Positions 27,307 through 36,743 are shown, counted from the stretch's first letter. The stretch is 64,000 nt of DNA from Pseudomonas bananamidigenes (GCF_001679645.1 NZ_LRUN01000039.1:1-64000); one strand, 5' to 3'. Made by a program: numbers and translations. Notes: a model not told the origin generated them from the letters alone.

Positions 27307-28296
27307 TTACTGCGCAGCCTGTTGCCGGAAGTAAATCCGTGCCTGTTCCAGATAGTCCGGGCGCATTTCAGGGTCGAGCCATTCGGCGTAGAACTGACTC
27401 AGCTGTTCGTGGGGCAAGGTGCGCAGCAGTTGATCGATTTCACGGATCGCTTGCCGCCCCTCAGTGGTGTCGGTGCAGCCGACATGGCTGGAGATGTACT
27501 TGTCGGATCCATGAATGGGAAAAAATTCCAGATCCTCTTCAGCGATTTGAACCTGACGTGCCTGGTAGCGGATTTCCGGCCAGTAACCCAGTACCGCTTG
27601 CAGGCGACCCAGCCGCTGCATCGAGAGCAGGCTGCTGAGCGCGTCGTTGCCGTAGTGAGGGGTCAACGAGTCGTTCGGCGCCTGGCGCAGCAGAGTGTCG
27701 ACGTAGTCACCATAACTTCGCTCAGCCACCACCCCGACCTTTTTCTCGCCTGTGGCCATGTACGATGAAAGATCGACCTGGCCTTCGACCAGAAACGGTT
27801 CCAGTCTTTCGCGATCCTTGCGAAGAATCACCAGCCCATTGCTGACGGCGCGGAAGGCGGGAATGGAGAACGCGATCCATTGCGCCCTTTCCTTGTTCCA
27901 GACCAGTGAGGGATCGCAGGCAAACGTGTGTTCATGCAGCATCTGGATGCCGCGGGCGCGGTTGACCCGCATCAGGGTGTGTTCGTATTGCGGCATGCCG
28001 GCTATCAGCATCGGCATCAGTTGATCGATGACCCCCTGGCCCTTTTTCGGACCTTCGAGAATGGTCAGAGGCGGCAGATCGCGCAACAGCCAGATCAGCG
28101 TCGGTCTTGCCTGCGCCCACGCTGGCAGCACCAGCAGAAAAAGCAGGCCGAACAGCCGCCACGTCCACCAGTGGTGGGCGCGGTTGGAGGCCGGGACCTG
28201 TCGGTGTTTCAGCTCAGATGGCTCCGTCTTCGCGCAGCCGGGCGATCTGCTTCTCGTCGTAGCCAAGATCGTGGAGTACCTGCGCATTGTGTTCAC
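27307..28296 (-). CDS. TIGR02285-type periplasmic substrate-binding protein; start uncertain
   Basis: A solute-binding-like protein of the SBP_bac_3 superfamily. The secreted part begins after a hydrophobic segment LFGLLFLLVLPAWAQA, followed by LIWLLRDLPPLTILEGP and a two-lobed domain to the end (WLDPEMRPDYLEQARIYF). The signal peptide has no ATG, GTG or TTG immediately before it: the nearest in-frame ATGs lie 80 bases inside the upstream CoA-transferase gene. A CTG at 28212, overlapping the upstream TGA, would give a natural signal peptide (about 300 residues). The ligand is unknown; no transporter permease is linked. Confidence 0.7.
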   Translation of the reverse strand: MNTMRRYSTILATTRSRSPGCAKTEPSELKHRQVPASNRAHHWWTWRLFGLLFLLVLPAWAQARPTLIWLLRDLPPLTILEGPKKGQGVIDQLMPMLIAGMPQYEHTLMRVNRARGIQMLHEHTFACDPSLVWNKERAQWIAFSIPAFRAVSNGLVILRKDRERLEPFLVEGQVDLSSYMATGEKKVGVVAERSYGDYVDTLLRQAPNDSLTPHYGNDALSSLLSMQRLGRLQAVLGYWPEIRYQARQVQIAEEDLEFFPIHGSDKYISSHVGCTDTTEGRQAIREIDQLLRTLPHEQLSQFYAEWLDPEMRPDYLEQARIYFRQQAAQ

Positions 28297-29413
28297 CGAG
28301 CTGCGGTCCGACCCATTCGGACGTACCGGGTGTCTCAGAGAGTTTCGGCACGATGCCGGGCATCTTGAAGGGTTTGCCGTCCGGGAGTCTGGCGTGCAGG
28401 AACATTTCCCGGGCCAGGTACTGGGGATCGTTGAACATGTCTTCGGCGCTGAAGATCCGGCTGGCCGGGACGTCAGCCTGGTTCAGCAGATCCAGCACGG
28501 TTTGCAGCGGCAGCGAATTGACCCAGCGGTCGATCACGCCATACAACTCGTCGCGACGGGCGTCACGTCCGTCATTACTGGCCAGCGTCGGGTCATTGGC
28601 CAGGTCGTCGCGTCCGATGATCAACATGAAGCGTTTGAAGATTGCATCGCCGTTGGCACCGATCTGCACATGTTTGCCATCGGCGCTGGTGTGGATCGAG
28701 GACGGCGTGATACCCGGCATGATGTTACCGGTGCGTTCGCGGATGAAACCGAACACGTCGAACTCCGGGACCATGCTTTCCATCATCGCGAAAATCGCCT
28801 CGTACAACGCCACGTCGACGACCTGGCCGAGGCCGCCGTTGACCTCGCGATGACGCAAAGCCATCAATGCGCCGATCACCCCCCATAACGCAGCAATCGA
28901 GTCGCCGATGGAAATTCCGGTGCGCACCGGTGGCCGGTCCTCGAAACCGGTGATGTAGCGCAGGCCGCCCATGGATTCGCCGACGGCACCGAACCCCGGC
29001 TGATCTTTCATCGGGCCGGTCTGGCCGAAGCCGGACAGGCGCACCATGACCAGTTTGGGATTCAGCGCATGCAGGGTTTCCCAGCTCAGGCCGAGTTTCT
29101 CCAGGACGCCGGGGCGGAAGTTCTCGATCAGGATGTCGGCTTCACCCAGCAGCTTTTTCAGGACAGCCAGGCCGTCGGGGTGTTTCAAATTCAACGTCAG
29201 GGACTTTTTGTTGCGCGCCTGGACGAACCACCACAGGGAGGTTCCCTCATACAGCTTGCGCCACTTGCGCAGCGGATCACCGCCGTCCGGCGATTCGATC
29301 TTGATCACTTCGGCGCCGAACTCGCCGCAGATGCGCGAGGCGAACGGGCCGGCAATCAAGGTACCCAATTCAATGACTTTCAGACCGCTGAGGGGTTTGT
29401 TGGCGAACGGCAT
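28214..29413 (-). CDS. CaiB/BaiF-type (class III) CoA transferase
   Basis: A 399-residue class III CoA transferase. The N-terminal PLSGLKVIELGTLIAGPFA, EFGAEVIKIESPDGGDPLRKW and the FGAVGESMGGLRYITG segment are family hallmarks. These enzymes move CoA between carboxylic acids such as formyl, carnitine or succinyl groups; no pathway genes nearby reveal the acid. Start ATG follows a short spacer from the divergent yaeQ. Its stop overlaps the likely CTG start of the downstream gene. Confidence 0.9.
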   Translation of the reverse strand: MPFANKPLSGLKVIELGTLIAGPFASRICGEFGAEVIKIESPDGGDPLRKWRKLYEGTSLWWFVQARNKKSLTLNLKHPDGLAVLKKLLGEADILIENFRPGVLEKLGLSWETLHALNPKLVMVRLSGFGQTGPMKDQPGFGAVGESMGGLRYITGFEDRPPVRTGISIGDSIAALWGVIGALMALRHREVNGGLGQVVDVALYEAIFAMMESMVPEFDVFGFIRERTGNIMPGITPSSIHTSADGKHVQIGANGDAIFKRFMLIIGRDDLANDPTLASNDGRDARRDELYGVIDRWVNSLPLQTVLDLLNQADVPASRIFSAEDMFNDPQYLAREMFLHARLPDGKPFKMPGIVPKLSETPGTSEWVGPQLGEHNAQVLHDLGYDEKQIARLREDGAI

Positions 29414-29559
29414 GCGAAATCCTGTAGGACAAGGCTGGGCAGATACAGCGTTTTAACATAGCCGGCCGTCAGTCGCGCAAGGTTGATCGCCATCAATTCG
29501 TGGATTGCCTGCGGCATCGGTTAGACTTGCCGACTTTCCTCGTATCAAGAAGCCCGTTC

Positions 29560-30102
29560 ATGGCCCAGCCGTCCACTACCTACAAATTCGAACTGAACCT
29601 CACCGATCTTGACCGCAACGTCTACGAGAACGTGAAGCAGACCATCGCCCGTCACCCTTCGGAAACCGAAGAACGCATGACCGTGCGCCTGTTGGCCTAC
29701 GCGCTCTGGTACAGCGAGCAACTGTCCTTCGGTCGTGGTCTGTCGGATGTGGATGAACCTGCGCTGTGGGAAAAGAGCCTGGACGACCGCGTCCTGCACT
29801 GGATCGAAGTCGGCCAGCCGGATGTCGATCGCCTGACCTGGTGCTCCCGTCGCACCGAGCGCACCAGCCTGCTGGCCTACGGCAGCCTGCGCGTCTGGGA
29901 AGGCAAAGTGGTGCCGGCGGTCAAGGGCCTGAAAAACGTCAACATCGCCGCCGTTCCGCAGGAAGTCCTGGAAACCCTGGCTCAGGACATGCCCCGCGTC
30001 ATCAAGTGGGACGTGATGATCAGCGAAGGCACGGTCTTCGTCACCGACGACCGTGGCCAGCACGAAGTGCAGTTGACCTGGTTGCTGGGCGAGCGCGGTT
30101 GA
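29560..30102 (+). CDS. yaeQ: YaeQ family protein
   Basis: A 180-residue cytoplasmic protein with the full YaeQ family sequence: YKFELNLTDLDRNVYE, TIARHPSETEERMTVRLLAY and WIEVGQPDVDRLTWCSRRT. The fold is a divergent PD-(D/E)XK-like nuclease; the E. coli role was tied to haemolysin/RfaH suppression and remains vague. ATG at 29560 is used because the family starts there, though the ribosome site is weak. recJ follows 54 bases later in the same direction. Confidence 0.93.
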   Translation: MAQPSTTYKFELNLTDLDRNVYENVKQTIARHPSETEERMTVRLLAYALWYSEQLSFGRGLSDVDEPALWEKSLDDRVLHWIEVGQPDVDRLTWCSRRTERTSLLAYGSLRVWEGKVVPAVKGLKNVNIAAVPQEVLETLAQDMPRVIKWDVMISEGTVFVTDDRGQHEVQLTWLLGERG

Positions 30103-30156
30103 GTCCGCGCCACTCCCGAAAAATCCCACGAATTCAAGAGAAGTTGCTGTCACCCC

Positions 30157-31866
30157 ATGCGTATCGATCCTCGCCCGTTGCCCGCCACTCTGCCATTTCT
30201 CGGTGATCTGCCGCCGCTGCTGACCCGCCTGTACGCGGCGCGGGGCGTGCAGTCCGAGGCGGAGCTGGACAAGAGCCTGGCGCGGTTGATTCCATTCCAG
30301 CAGCTCAAGGGGATCGATGCGGCGGTCGACTTGCTGGTGACGGCGCTGGAGCAGCGTCAGCGGATCCTGATCGTCGGTGACTTCGACGCCGACGGCGCGA
30401 CGGCCAGTACCGTCGGTGTACTCGGTTTGCGCTTGCTGGGTGCGGCGCATGTCGATTATCTGGTGCCGAACCGTTTCGAATACGGGTACGGCCTGACCCC
30501 GGAAATCGTTGAAGTCGCGCTGACCCGTGAACCGCAGTTGTTGATTACCGTGGACAACGGCATTTCCAGCGTCGAAGGCGTGGCCGCCGCGAAACGCTCG
30601 GGACTGAAGGTCTTGATCACCGACCACCACTTGCCCGGCGATGAGCTGCCGCAGGCCGATGCGCTGGTCAATCCCAACCAGCCTGGCTGCGCGTTCCCGA
30701 GCAAGGCGCTGGCCGGCGTCGGGGTGATTTTCTATGTGTTGATGGCCTTGCGCGCACGCCTGCGCAGCCTCGGCTGGTATGAGAGCAAGCCGCAACCGAA
30801 CATCGGCGAACTGCTGGATCTGGTGGCATTGGGCAGCGTTGCCGACGTGGTGCCGCTGGATGCCAACAACCGGATTCTGGTGCATCAGGGGCTGGAACGG
30901 ATTCGCGCCGGGCGTGCGCGGCCCGGGATCAAGGCGATCCTCGAAGTGGCCAAACGTGACGCGTCGCGCATCACGTCCACCGATCTCGGCTTCATCGTCG
31001 GCCCGCGCCTCAACGCGGCGGGGCGACTGGATGACATGAGCCTGGGCATCGAGTGTCTGCTGACCCACGACTTTGCTCTGGCGCGGGAAATGGCCGCGCA
31101 ACTGGACGGCATGAACCAGGATCGCAAATCCATCGAGCAGGGCATGCAGCGCGAAGCGCTGGCCCAGCTCAAGGATTTGCCGGTCGAGTCGATGCCGTTC
31201 GGTCTTTGTCTGTTCGACCCGGAATGGCACCAGGGTGTGATCGGTATTCTGGCGTCGCGGATGAAAGAGCGGTATTTCCGCCCGACCATCGCCTTTGCCG
31301 ATGCCGGCGACGGCTTGCTCAAGGGGTCGGGGCGCTCGGTGCAGGGCTTTCATATTCGCGATGCGCTGAGCGTGGTGGCAGCGCAGCATCCTGATCTGAT
31401 CAGCAAGTACGGTGGCCACGCGATGGCGGCGGGTCTGACCTTGCCGCAGGAAAATTTCCCGTTGTTCGCCGAGGCCTTCGATGCCGAGGTGCGCAGGCAG
31501 CTTCGCGAAGAGGACCTGACCGGGCGCCTGCTGTCGGACGGCACCCTGGCAGTCGAAGAGTTTCATCTGGAACTGGCCCGCGCCCTGCGTCACGCCGGTC
31601 CATGGGGCCAGCATTTCCCGGAACCGCTGTTTCACGGCGTATTCCAGCTGGTCGAGCAACGGGTGGTCGGCGAACGGCATCTGAAAGTGGTGCTGAAAAG
31701 CGAATGCGGTTCGGTGAAACTCGATGGCATCGCGTTCGGCATCGATCGTGACGTGTGGCCGAATCCGACCATTCAATGGGTGGAGCTGGCCTACAAGCTC
31801 GACGTCAACGAATTCCGGGGCAATGAGACGGTGCAGTTGATGATTGCCCACATCGAACCGCGTTGA
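30157..31866 (+). CDS. recJ: Single-stranded-DNA-specific 5'-3' exonuclease RecJ
   Basis: 569-residue DHH-family exonuclease used in recombination and mismatch repair. Motif I IVGDFDADGATAS (about 70-82), the DHH motif TDHHLPGDE (about 160), the LVALGSVADVVPLD motif and the DHHA1 motif GGHAMAAGLTL (about 423-433) supply the metal ligands. Length is normal. A REP pair follows the stop. Confidence 0.97.
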   Translation: MRIDPRPLPATLPFLGDLPPLLTRLYAARGVQSEAELDKSLARLIPFQQLKGIDAAVDLLVTALEQRQRILIVGDFDADGATASTVGVLGLRLLGAAHVDYLVPNRFEYGYGLTPEIVEVALTREPQLLITVDNGISSVEGVAAAKRSGLKVLITDHHLPGDELPQADALVNPNQPGCAFPSKALAGVGVIFYVLMALRARLRSLGWYESKPQPNIGELLDLVALGSVADVVPLDANNRILVHQGLERIRAGRARPGIKAILEVAKRDASRITSTDLGFIVGPRLNAAGRLDDMSLGIECLLTHDFALAREMAAQLDGMNQDRKSIEQGMQREALAQLKDLPVESMPFGLCLFDPEWHQGVIGILASRMKERYFRPTIAFADAGDGLLKGSGRSVQGFHIRDALSVVAAQHPDLISKYGGHAMAAGLTLPQENFPLFAEAFDAEVRRQLREEDLTGRLLSDGTLAVEEFHLELARALRHAGPWGQHFPEPLFHGVFQLVEQRVVGERHLKVVLKSECGSVKLDGIAFGIDRDVWPNPTIQWVELAYKLDVNEFRGNETVQLMIAHIEPR

Positions 31867-31869
31867 GCC

Positions 31870-31924
31870 TTTCGCGAGCAGGCACGCTGTTGTTCTTGTA
31901 AGAGCGAGCCTGCTCGCGAAGGCG
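31870..31924. repeat. REP pair after recJ (degenerate)
   Basis: TTCGCGAGCAGGCACGC and AGAGCGAGCCTGCTCGCGAA in inverted orientation. It is shorter and more decayed than the 90-bp pairs elsewhere in the window. Confidence 0.8.
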
Positions 31925-32123
31925 GACTTGCACACACATACAGAATCACTCTGAACCCTCCTGCATCTTCGGATGTCGACTAGGCTCTAAGCACTGCTTG
32001 ATTGGCCTTGTGACGTCTTGTCGATTTTTTTGCCCGCGGGGGCGGGTGCTGTACCTTTTCCTGTCACTCGTCGACTTTTCAAACAGAACCCTGGAGCCTG
32101 CCCACTGATTCGAGAGGTGCCCC

Positions 32124-33230
32124 ATGAGTCTGCTGCTTGAACCCTTCACCCTTCGCCAACTGACACTGTCCAACCGCATCGCCGTATCGCCCATGTGCCA
32201 GTATTCCAGCGTCGACGGCCTGGCCAACGACTGGCATCTGGTACACCTCGGCAGTCGTGCGGTGGGCGGTGCGGGCCTTGTATTTACCGAAGCCACGGCG
32301 GTTACCGCCGACGGGCGGATCACTGCCGAAGATCTGGGACTGTGGAACGACGAACAGATCGCGCCGCTGCAACGCATCACCCGGTTCATCAGCGCACAGG
32401 GCGCAGTGGCCGGCATTCAACTGGCCCACGCCGGGCGCAAGGCCAGCACCCATCGGCCGTGGATCGGCAAGCACGGCAGCGTCAAACCCGAGGATGGCGG
32501 CTGGACGCCGGTGGGGCCGTCGCCGATTGCCTTTGACCCGCAGCACACCCAACCGAAACAGCTGGATGAAGGGCAGATCAACCAGGTCATCGAGGATTTC
32601 GTGGCGGCAGCCAGACGTGCGCTGACCGCCGGTTTCAGTGTGGTCGAGGTGCATGCGGCGCACGGTTATCTGCTGCACCAGTTTCTCTCGCCACTGAGTA
32701 ACCAGCGCCGCGACCAGTACGGTGGCTCGTTCGAAAACCGTATTCGTCTGGTGCTGCAAGTGACCGAAGCTGTGCGCGCCGTCTGGCCGAAGGAATTGCC
32801 GGTGTTTGTGCGTCTGTCGGCCACCGATTGGGTCGAGGACGGCTGGAATCCGGATGAAACGGTGGAGCTGGCACGACGCCTGAAAGCGCTCGGTGCGGAT
32901 CTGGTCGACGTTTCCTCGGGCGGCACTGCAGCCAATGCCGAAATTCCGGTGGGACCGGGTTATCAGACACGCTTCGCCGAAAGGGTGCGCAAGGAGTCAG
33001 GCATTGCCACCGGCACCGTGGGCATGATTACCGAGCCGGCTCAGGCCGAACACATTCTGAGGACCTGTCAGGCCGATATCATTTTCCTCGCCCGCGAGCT
33101 GCTGCGTGATCCTTACTGGCCGTTGCATGCCGACGATGACCTGGGCGGTCGCAAAGCGGTGTGGCCGGCGCAGTATCAGCGGGCGACTCATCGGGATCAG
33201 CCGATTCACGAGTCTGATCTGCGGGATTGA
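32124..33230 (+). CDS. NADH:flavin oxidoreductase, old-yellow-enzyme class III (XenA/YqjM-like)
   Basis: 368-residue FMN enzyme reducing activated C=C bonds of enones, and often nitro-esters. Cys25 in MCQY, which tunes the flavin in XenA/YqjM, is present. The substrate-binding His177 and His180 lie in EVHAAHGYLLHQF; QYGGSFENR and FLARELLRDPYWP are FMN-phosphate motifs. Physiological substrate is unknown. It is a single gene with its own terminator; the 198 bases upstream hold no feature I recognise. Confidence 0.93.
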   Translation: MSLLLEPFTLRQLTLSNRIAVSPMCQYSSVDGLANDWHLVHLGSRAVGGAGLVFTEATAVTADGRITAEDLGLWNDEQIAPLQRITRFISAQGAVAGIQLAHAGRKASTHRPWIGKHGSVKPEDGGWTPVGPSPIAFDPQHTQPKQLDEGQINQVIEDFVAAARRALTAGFSVVEVHAAHGYLLHQFLSPLSNQRRDQYGGSFENRIRLVLQVTEAVRAVWPKELPVFVRLSATDWVEDGWNPDETVELARRLKALGADLVDVSSGGTAANAEIPVGPGYQTRFAERVRKESGIATGTVGMITEPAQAEHILRTCQADIIFLARELLRDPYWPLHADDDLGGRKAVWPAQYQRATHRDQPIHESDLRD

Positions 33231-33254
33231 TTCCGACGTGTCGCAAAGCCTATA

Positions 33255-33285
33255 AAACCCGCCGATAAAAGGGCGGGTTTTTTCT
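33255..33285 (+). terminator. Terminator after the OYE gene
   Basis: AAACCCGCC / GGCGGGTTT with a GATAAAAG loop and a run of six T, 25 bases after the stop. Confidence 0.9.
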
Positions 33286-33321
33286 TGCCTGCCGTCTGCA
33301 ATTGCAAAGGAATGGACCGCA

Positions 33322-33855
33322 ATGTTGATCGAACGAGCGCTGACTGAATCGGACTTGTCACTGTTGGCGTTGATCGACCGCAGTGAACGGGTCGAAGCGT
33401 GCTATCGCGTGGAAAACGGTGAGCTGATTCTGTATCCGGCGCATTTCGACATGCGCGGATGGCCCGAGGGGGAAGCGGAGGAGAATGCGCGGGTATTGGA
33501 AAAGTGCTGGCGCAGTGGCGGCTGGCTACACGGACTTTTCGATGGAGAAACACTGGTGGCGGCGGTGGTTGTGGATAACCGGGTTATTCACAATCAGGGC
33601 CTGAGTATGCGCCAGATGAAGTTTCTGCATATCAGCCGCGCTTACCGTGGGCAGGGATGGGGCGGGCGCCTGTTTGCCCGCGCCTGCGAATATGGCCGCA
33701 AGGTGGGGGTCCAGGCGTTGTATGTCTCGGCGACCGAATCGCGCAACACCGTGGAGTTCTACCAGCGCCAGGGTTGCCGTTTGCTGGAGCAACCGGATCC
33801 CGGGCTGTTTGCACTCGAACCCCACGATATTCACTTTTACTGTCGCCTGGACTGA
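33322..33855 (+). CDS. GNAT-family N-acetyltransferase
   Basis: A 177-residue acetyltransferase. The acetyl-CoA loop is RGQGWGGRLF (about 111-120), after the beta4 strand MKFLHIS, and NTVEFYQRQGCRLLE is the C-terminal GNAT motif. The acceptor cannot be inferred. It has an AAAGGAATGGACCGCA leader and is transcribed alone, converging on opgD with a REP pair between. Confidence 0.88.
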   Translation: MLIERALTESDLSLLALIDRSERVEACYRVENGELILYPAHFDMRGWPEGEAEENARVLEKCWRSGGWLHGLFDGETLVAAVVVDNRVIHNQGLSMRQMKFLHISRAYRGQGWGGRLFARACEYGRKVGVQALYVSATESRNTVEFYQRQGCRLLEQPDPGLFALEPHDIHFYCRLD

Positions 33856-33860
33856 CGTCA

Positions 33861-33950
33861 TCGCGAGCAGGCTCGCTCCCACAGGTTTTCGGTTGTTCAC
33901 AAATTCTGTAATCAATCGACATTCAGTGTGGGAGCGAGCCTGCTCGCGAA
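33861..33950. repeat. REP pair in reversed order between GNAT gene and opgD
   Basis: CGCGAGCAGGCTCGCTCCCACA comes first and TGTGGGAGCGAGCCTGCTCGCG second, the opposite order from the other pairs in this window. The two arms are complementary. Confidence 0.9.
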
Positions 33951-33977
33951 GAGGCTCGCTCAGTTACCAGCGATCTT

Positions 33978-35606
33978 TCAAGGATATTTGCGCTTGTCCG
34001 GCGCCGGCGGGAAGTACTGGTACAACCAGGTCTCGCTCAATGTGCGGTCGTTGGTGCGGATGAACAGCCGCAGTTCCACCGGATCGACGCTGTCATTGGT
34101 CGGATACCAGTCGAACAGGATCCGGTAACCCTTGATGTCATCCAGCACCAGAACGCTGAAGTCCTGCACCTTGCCGTTGGAGCAAGTCACCACTGGCTCG
34201 ATCCCGGTGCCCTGCGGCAGGCGTTCGAGGCCGCCGCCGGTGAAGTCCACGGCAAAACGCCGGGCCCAGACCGGCGGGTAATGCTCGCCCGGTGCCCAGC
34301 CTTCGACGAAACCACCCATGCCCGAACGGGTCGCATGTACCCGCGCCAGCGGTGTACCGACCGGCGGGAGTGCGCTCCAGTAGAGTTTGTAGCCGTAGTT
34401 CAGCGAATCGCCGGCGGCGACCGGTTTCTTCGGCGTCCAGAACGCGACGATGTTGTCGAGGGTTTCGCCGGTCGTAGGAATTTCCAGCAGATCGACGGAG
34501 CCTTCGCCCCATGCGGTTGTAGGTTCAACCCACAGGCTCGGGCGCTTGCTGTACCAGTCGACGGTGTCCTGATAGTTGGCGAACTCGTGGTCGGTCTGCA
34601 CCAGGCCGAAACCTTTCGGGTCGGTGTCGGCGAAGGCGTTGAACTGCAGCGTCGCCGGGTTGTTGAGCGGACGGCAGATCCACTCGCCGTTGCCGCGCCA
34701 CATGGCCAGACGATCCGAGTCGTGGATTTGCGGGTGAATGGTGTCGCACATCCGGCGCTCATGGGTGCCGCAGCTGAACATGCTGGTCATTGGCGCGATG
34801 CCCAGTTGTTCGATGGCGGTGCGGGCGTTGACGTGGGCATCGACCTCCATGACCACGCGTTCAGCCTGGCAGTCGATGTCAAAGCGATAGGCGCCGGTCG
34901 CGCTCGGCGAATCCAGTAGGGCGTAGACCACGAAGCGGGTCGCGTTCTGATCCGGCGTCTCGAACCAGAACTTGGTGAAGTCGGGAAATTCCTCGCGCTT
35001 TTTGGCGTAGGTGTCGATGGCCAGTCCACGGGCGGAGAGGCCATATTGGCCAGTGGCATCCACGGCGCGGAAGTAGCTGGCGCCGAGGAACGACACCACG
35101 TCATGGCGATCCAGCTCCGGTGCCTTGAACAGCTTGAAGCCGGCAAAACCCAGGTCGCCCTTGAGCTGCTGGGTGTCGACCGAGGTGTTTTCATAGTTGA
35201 ACAGCTGAGGGCGGAAATGCACCTCGCGGGCCGTGCGGTTTTTGGGGTCGACGCTGTACATGCGCACCGGTTGGCGGAAACCCATGCCGACGTGGAAAAA
35301 CTGCACGTCGAGCTGACCCTTGTTCTCCTTCCACAGCGAATGCTCGCCGTCGTAGCGGATCGCGTTGAAATTCTGCGGGGTCATGGTCGCCAGGGTCGGC
35401 GGCAGCACCTGCTTGGTGTCCTGATAGGCGCTGCCGGCCAGTTGTTTGGCCTGGCGCTTCAGCGCTTCGAAGTCGAAGGCCTGGGCTTCACCGTCGGCGG
35501 CACCGCCAGAGGCGGCCCAGGCCCGAGAGGCCAGCAGGCCGGTGGCCGAAAGACCGGTATAGGCCGCAATGGCCATGGACGCTTTGAGCAAATTCCTGCG
35601 GTGCAT
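33978..35606 (-). CDS. opgD: Glucan biosynthesis protein D (periplasmic, Tat-exported)
   Basis: Controls the backbone structure of osmoregulated periplasmic glucans. A twin-arginine signal ([16 protein letters not shown], cleavage after about residue 32) precedes a MdoG-type beta-sandwich domain spanning the protein. Conserved segments include [13 protein letters not shown] (about 83-95), [20 protein letters not shown] and [21 protein letters not shown]. Length 542. ATG at 35606 is chosen because it gives the Tat signal; the upstream extension does not. Stands alone. The REP pair after it may serve as the 3' boundary. Confidence 0.94.
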   Translation of the reverse strand: MHRRNLLKASMAIAAYTGLSATGLLASRAWAASGGAADGEAQAFDFEALKRQAKQLAGSAYQDTKQVLPPTLATMTPQNFNAIRYDGEHSLWKENKGQLDVQFFHVGMGFRQPVRMYSVDPKNRTAREVHFRPQLFNYENTSVDTQQLKGDLGFAGFKLFKAPELDRHDVVSFLGASYFRAVDATGQYGLSARGLAIDTYAKKREEFPDFTKFWFETPDQNATRFVVYALLDSPSATGAYRFDIDCQAERVVMEVDAHVNARTAIEQLGIAPMTSMFSCGTHERRMCDTIHPQIHDSDRLAMWRGNGEWICRPLNNPATLQFNAFADTDPKGFGLVQTDHEFANYQDTVDWYSKRPSLWVEPTTAWGEGSVDLLEIPTTGETLDNIVAFWTPKKPVAAGDSLNYGYKLYWSALPPVGTPLARVHATRSGMGGFVEGWAPGEHYPPVWARRFAVDFTGGGLERLPQGTGIEPVVTCSNGKVQDFSVLVLDDIKGYRILFDWYPTNDSVDPVELRLFIRTNDRTLSETWLYQYFPPAPDKRKYP

Positions 35607-36009
35607 AGATACAACCTGTCGTGGACAATCCCGCGCCGTTCCTGGCACGTACTGGATCAGAAATTACGGTTCGGACAAGCCTTCGGCCAAACGCTACGGA
35701 CTAGTAACAGATGCGCGCTAGCTTAATCCGTTCGCTGATTTTGCAAAAATCATTGATAGCACCGCGATAGCGTCTCAATGAAACAAGACGTTACGGTTAC
35801 TTGTCCCACAGCCTTTTCTGATTTACAGGGCATTTCTGCTTTTTTCGACTAATTACTCTAAAAACCGCTTTTCAGCGCCGAATTAATTTCTATTCTATGG
35901 GCATCGCCGGTCATGACCGATCCGACCGGCAGGGCTCAAATCGCTGCTAAAGGAGCAGGGCGATGGAGTTTTCGAGAAATTTCTGACGTACTGGAAAAGG
36001 ACATCGTCC
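35607..36009. other. AT-rich spacer between opgD and the 61-aa gene
   Basis: A 403-bp stretch, AT-rich by local standards around 35740-35900. The only features I see are likely promoters and a tiny frame at 35963 (see next entries). No gene, REP or terminator was found. Confidence 0.5.
35963..35986 (+). other. Seven-codon upstream frame with strong ribosome site
   Basis: AAAGGAGCAGGGCG directly precedes ATG of a seven-codon frame (MEFSRNF then stop), ending 23 bases before the start of the 61-residue gene. It could be a leader peptide affecting translation of that gene, or chance. Confidence 0.3.
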
Positions 36010-36195
36010 ATGGCAAAAGGACAAGGCATCACCGAAATGTTGGGCATCTTTCCCTGCCTCACCCACGTCCGGCGAAGACGCCGGCTCAGTCCCGATGAAC
36101 TGAAGCTGGTGGAGCGTTACCGGGAGCTGTCGGAGAGCGACCGGATTGCGATGCGGTATCTGGTGGATGCGATGAGGAGTGTTTCGCGGTTTTGA
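36010..36195 (+). CDS. Small basic protein, 61 aa, unknown function
   Basis: Begins MAKGQGITEMLGIFPCL, then an Arg run HVRRRRRLS and a helical charged tail SPDELKLVERYRELSESD and AMRYLVDAMRS. The tail resembles the helix-turn end of short DNA-binding or regulatory proteins, but I recognise no family. AGGA lies about 11 bases before the ATG. A terminator directly follows, supporting a real gene. Confidence 0.6.
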   Translation: MAKGQGITEMLGIFPCLTHVRRRRRLSPDELKLVERYRELSESDRIAMRYLVDAMRSVSRF

Positions 36196-36206
36196 AGTGA
36201 AAAACC

Positions 36207-36238
36207 AAAGGGGCGGACTGTAAAGTTCGCCCCTTTTC
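36207..36238 (+). terminator. Terminator after the 61-aa gene
   Basis: AAGGGGCG / CGCCCCTT with an inner, imperfect continuation and a T-run; lies 12 bases after the stop. It could also serve the gene converging from the other strand. Confidence 0.8.
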
Positions 36239-36251
36239 CAATTTTTGAGAT

Positions 36252-36743
36252 TTACCGGGGACGCTGCGCCTGTAGCAACTCAGGCATGTCCCGCCATTTC
36301 ACCCAAGCCTGTTGTTGCCAGTGCAGCAGCGGCACGGTGACGCCGGCCCAATGCACCGAGCTCAGGCTCGGGCAGTTCTCCGCTGTTACTGAGCTGGTTT
36401 CCCGCAGGATGGGAATCACCTCATTGCTCAGCCATTGCCGCAGGTTGCGGTTTTCCGGGATGAAATGGTGAACCAGCAGCGCATACATGCCGGATTCGCT
36501 GACCATTGGCATCTCGACAACTTTGCCGTACTTGCGCATGCGGACGATGCGGCGTTGGTCGGGGTCGAGTTTGAGCGTGACGCGTGGGTTCAAGGGATGG
36601 CCCATCATGCGGCCCAGATCTTGAGCGCAGAACCAGGCTTGGTGATCGAGCAGGAAGGCGTGGAGGAAGCGGTTGTGGCGGGTGAATACGGTCGGGATGA
36701 AGTAAGGATGATCTTTAGAGGAATTTTGAGTTTGATTGGGCAT
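36252..36743 (-). CDS. BRO-N (Bro/antirepressor N-terminal) domain protein
   Basis: A 163-residue protein. Residues about 18-115 match the Bro-N fold used in phage antirepressors and baculovirus BRO proteins: LHAFLLDHQAWFCAQDLGRMMG, the basic RRIVRMRKYGKV, MVSESGMYALLVH and the tail LRQWLSNEVIPILRE. It lacks the usual C-terminal ANT/KilA-C domain, having a short tail with HWAGVTVPLLHWQQQ. ATG at 36743 has TTGGAG upstream. No other phage genes are nearby, so this is likely a stand-alone regulator from mobile ancestry. Confidence 0.8.
   Translation of the reverse strand: MPNQTQNSSKDHPYFIPTVFTRHNRFLHAFLLDHQAWFCAQDLGRMMGHPLNPRVTLKLDPDQRRIVRMRKYGKVVEMPMVSESGMYALLVHHFIPENRNLRQWLSNEVIPILRETSSVTAENCPSLSSVHWAGVTVPLLHWQQQAWVKWRDMPELLQAQRPR

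Noticed and set aside
31870..31924. Rho-independent terminator of recJ
   Set aside because: The stem belongs to a REP element and has no T-run, though it may still mark the 3' end.
29545..31935. Minus-strand 796-codon open frame opposite yaeQ and recJ
   Set aside because: It runs through both real genes on the other strand. High GC at third positions explains the lack of stops.
35913..36098. Alternate plus-strand 61-codon frame over the small basic gene
   Set aside because: The frame reading MAKGQGITEML has a nearby AGGA and a directly following terminator; the alternative does not.
36252..36743. Prophage around the BRO-domain gene
   Set aside because: No integrase, capsid, tail or lysis gene, and no att-like repeats were seen.
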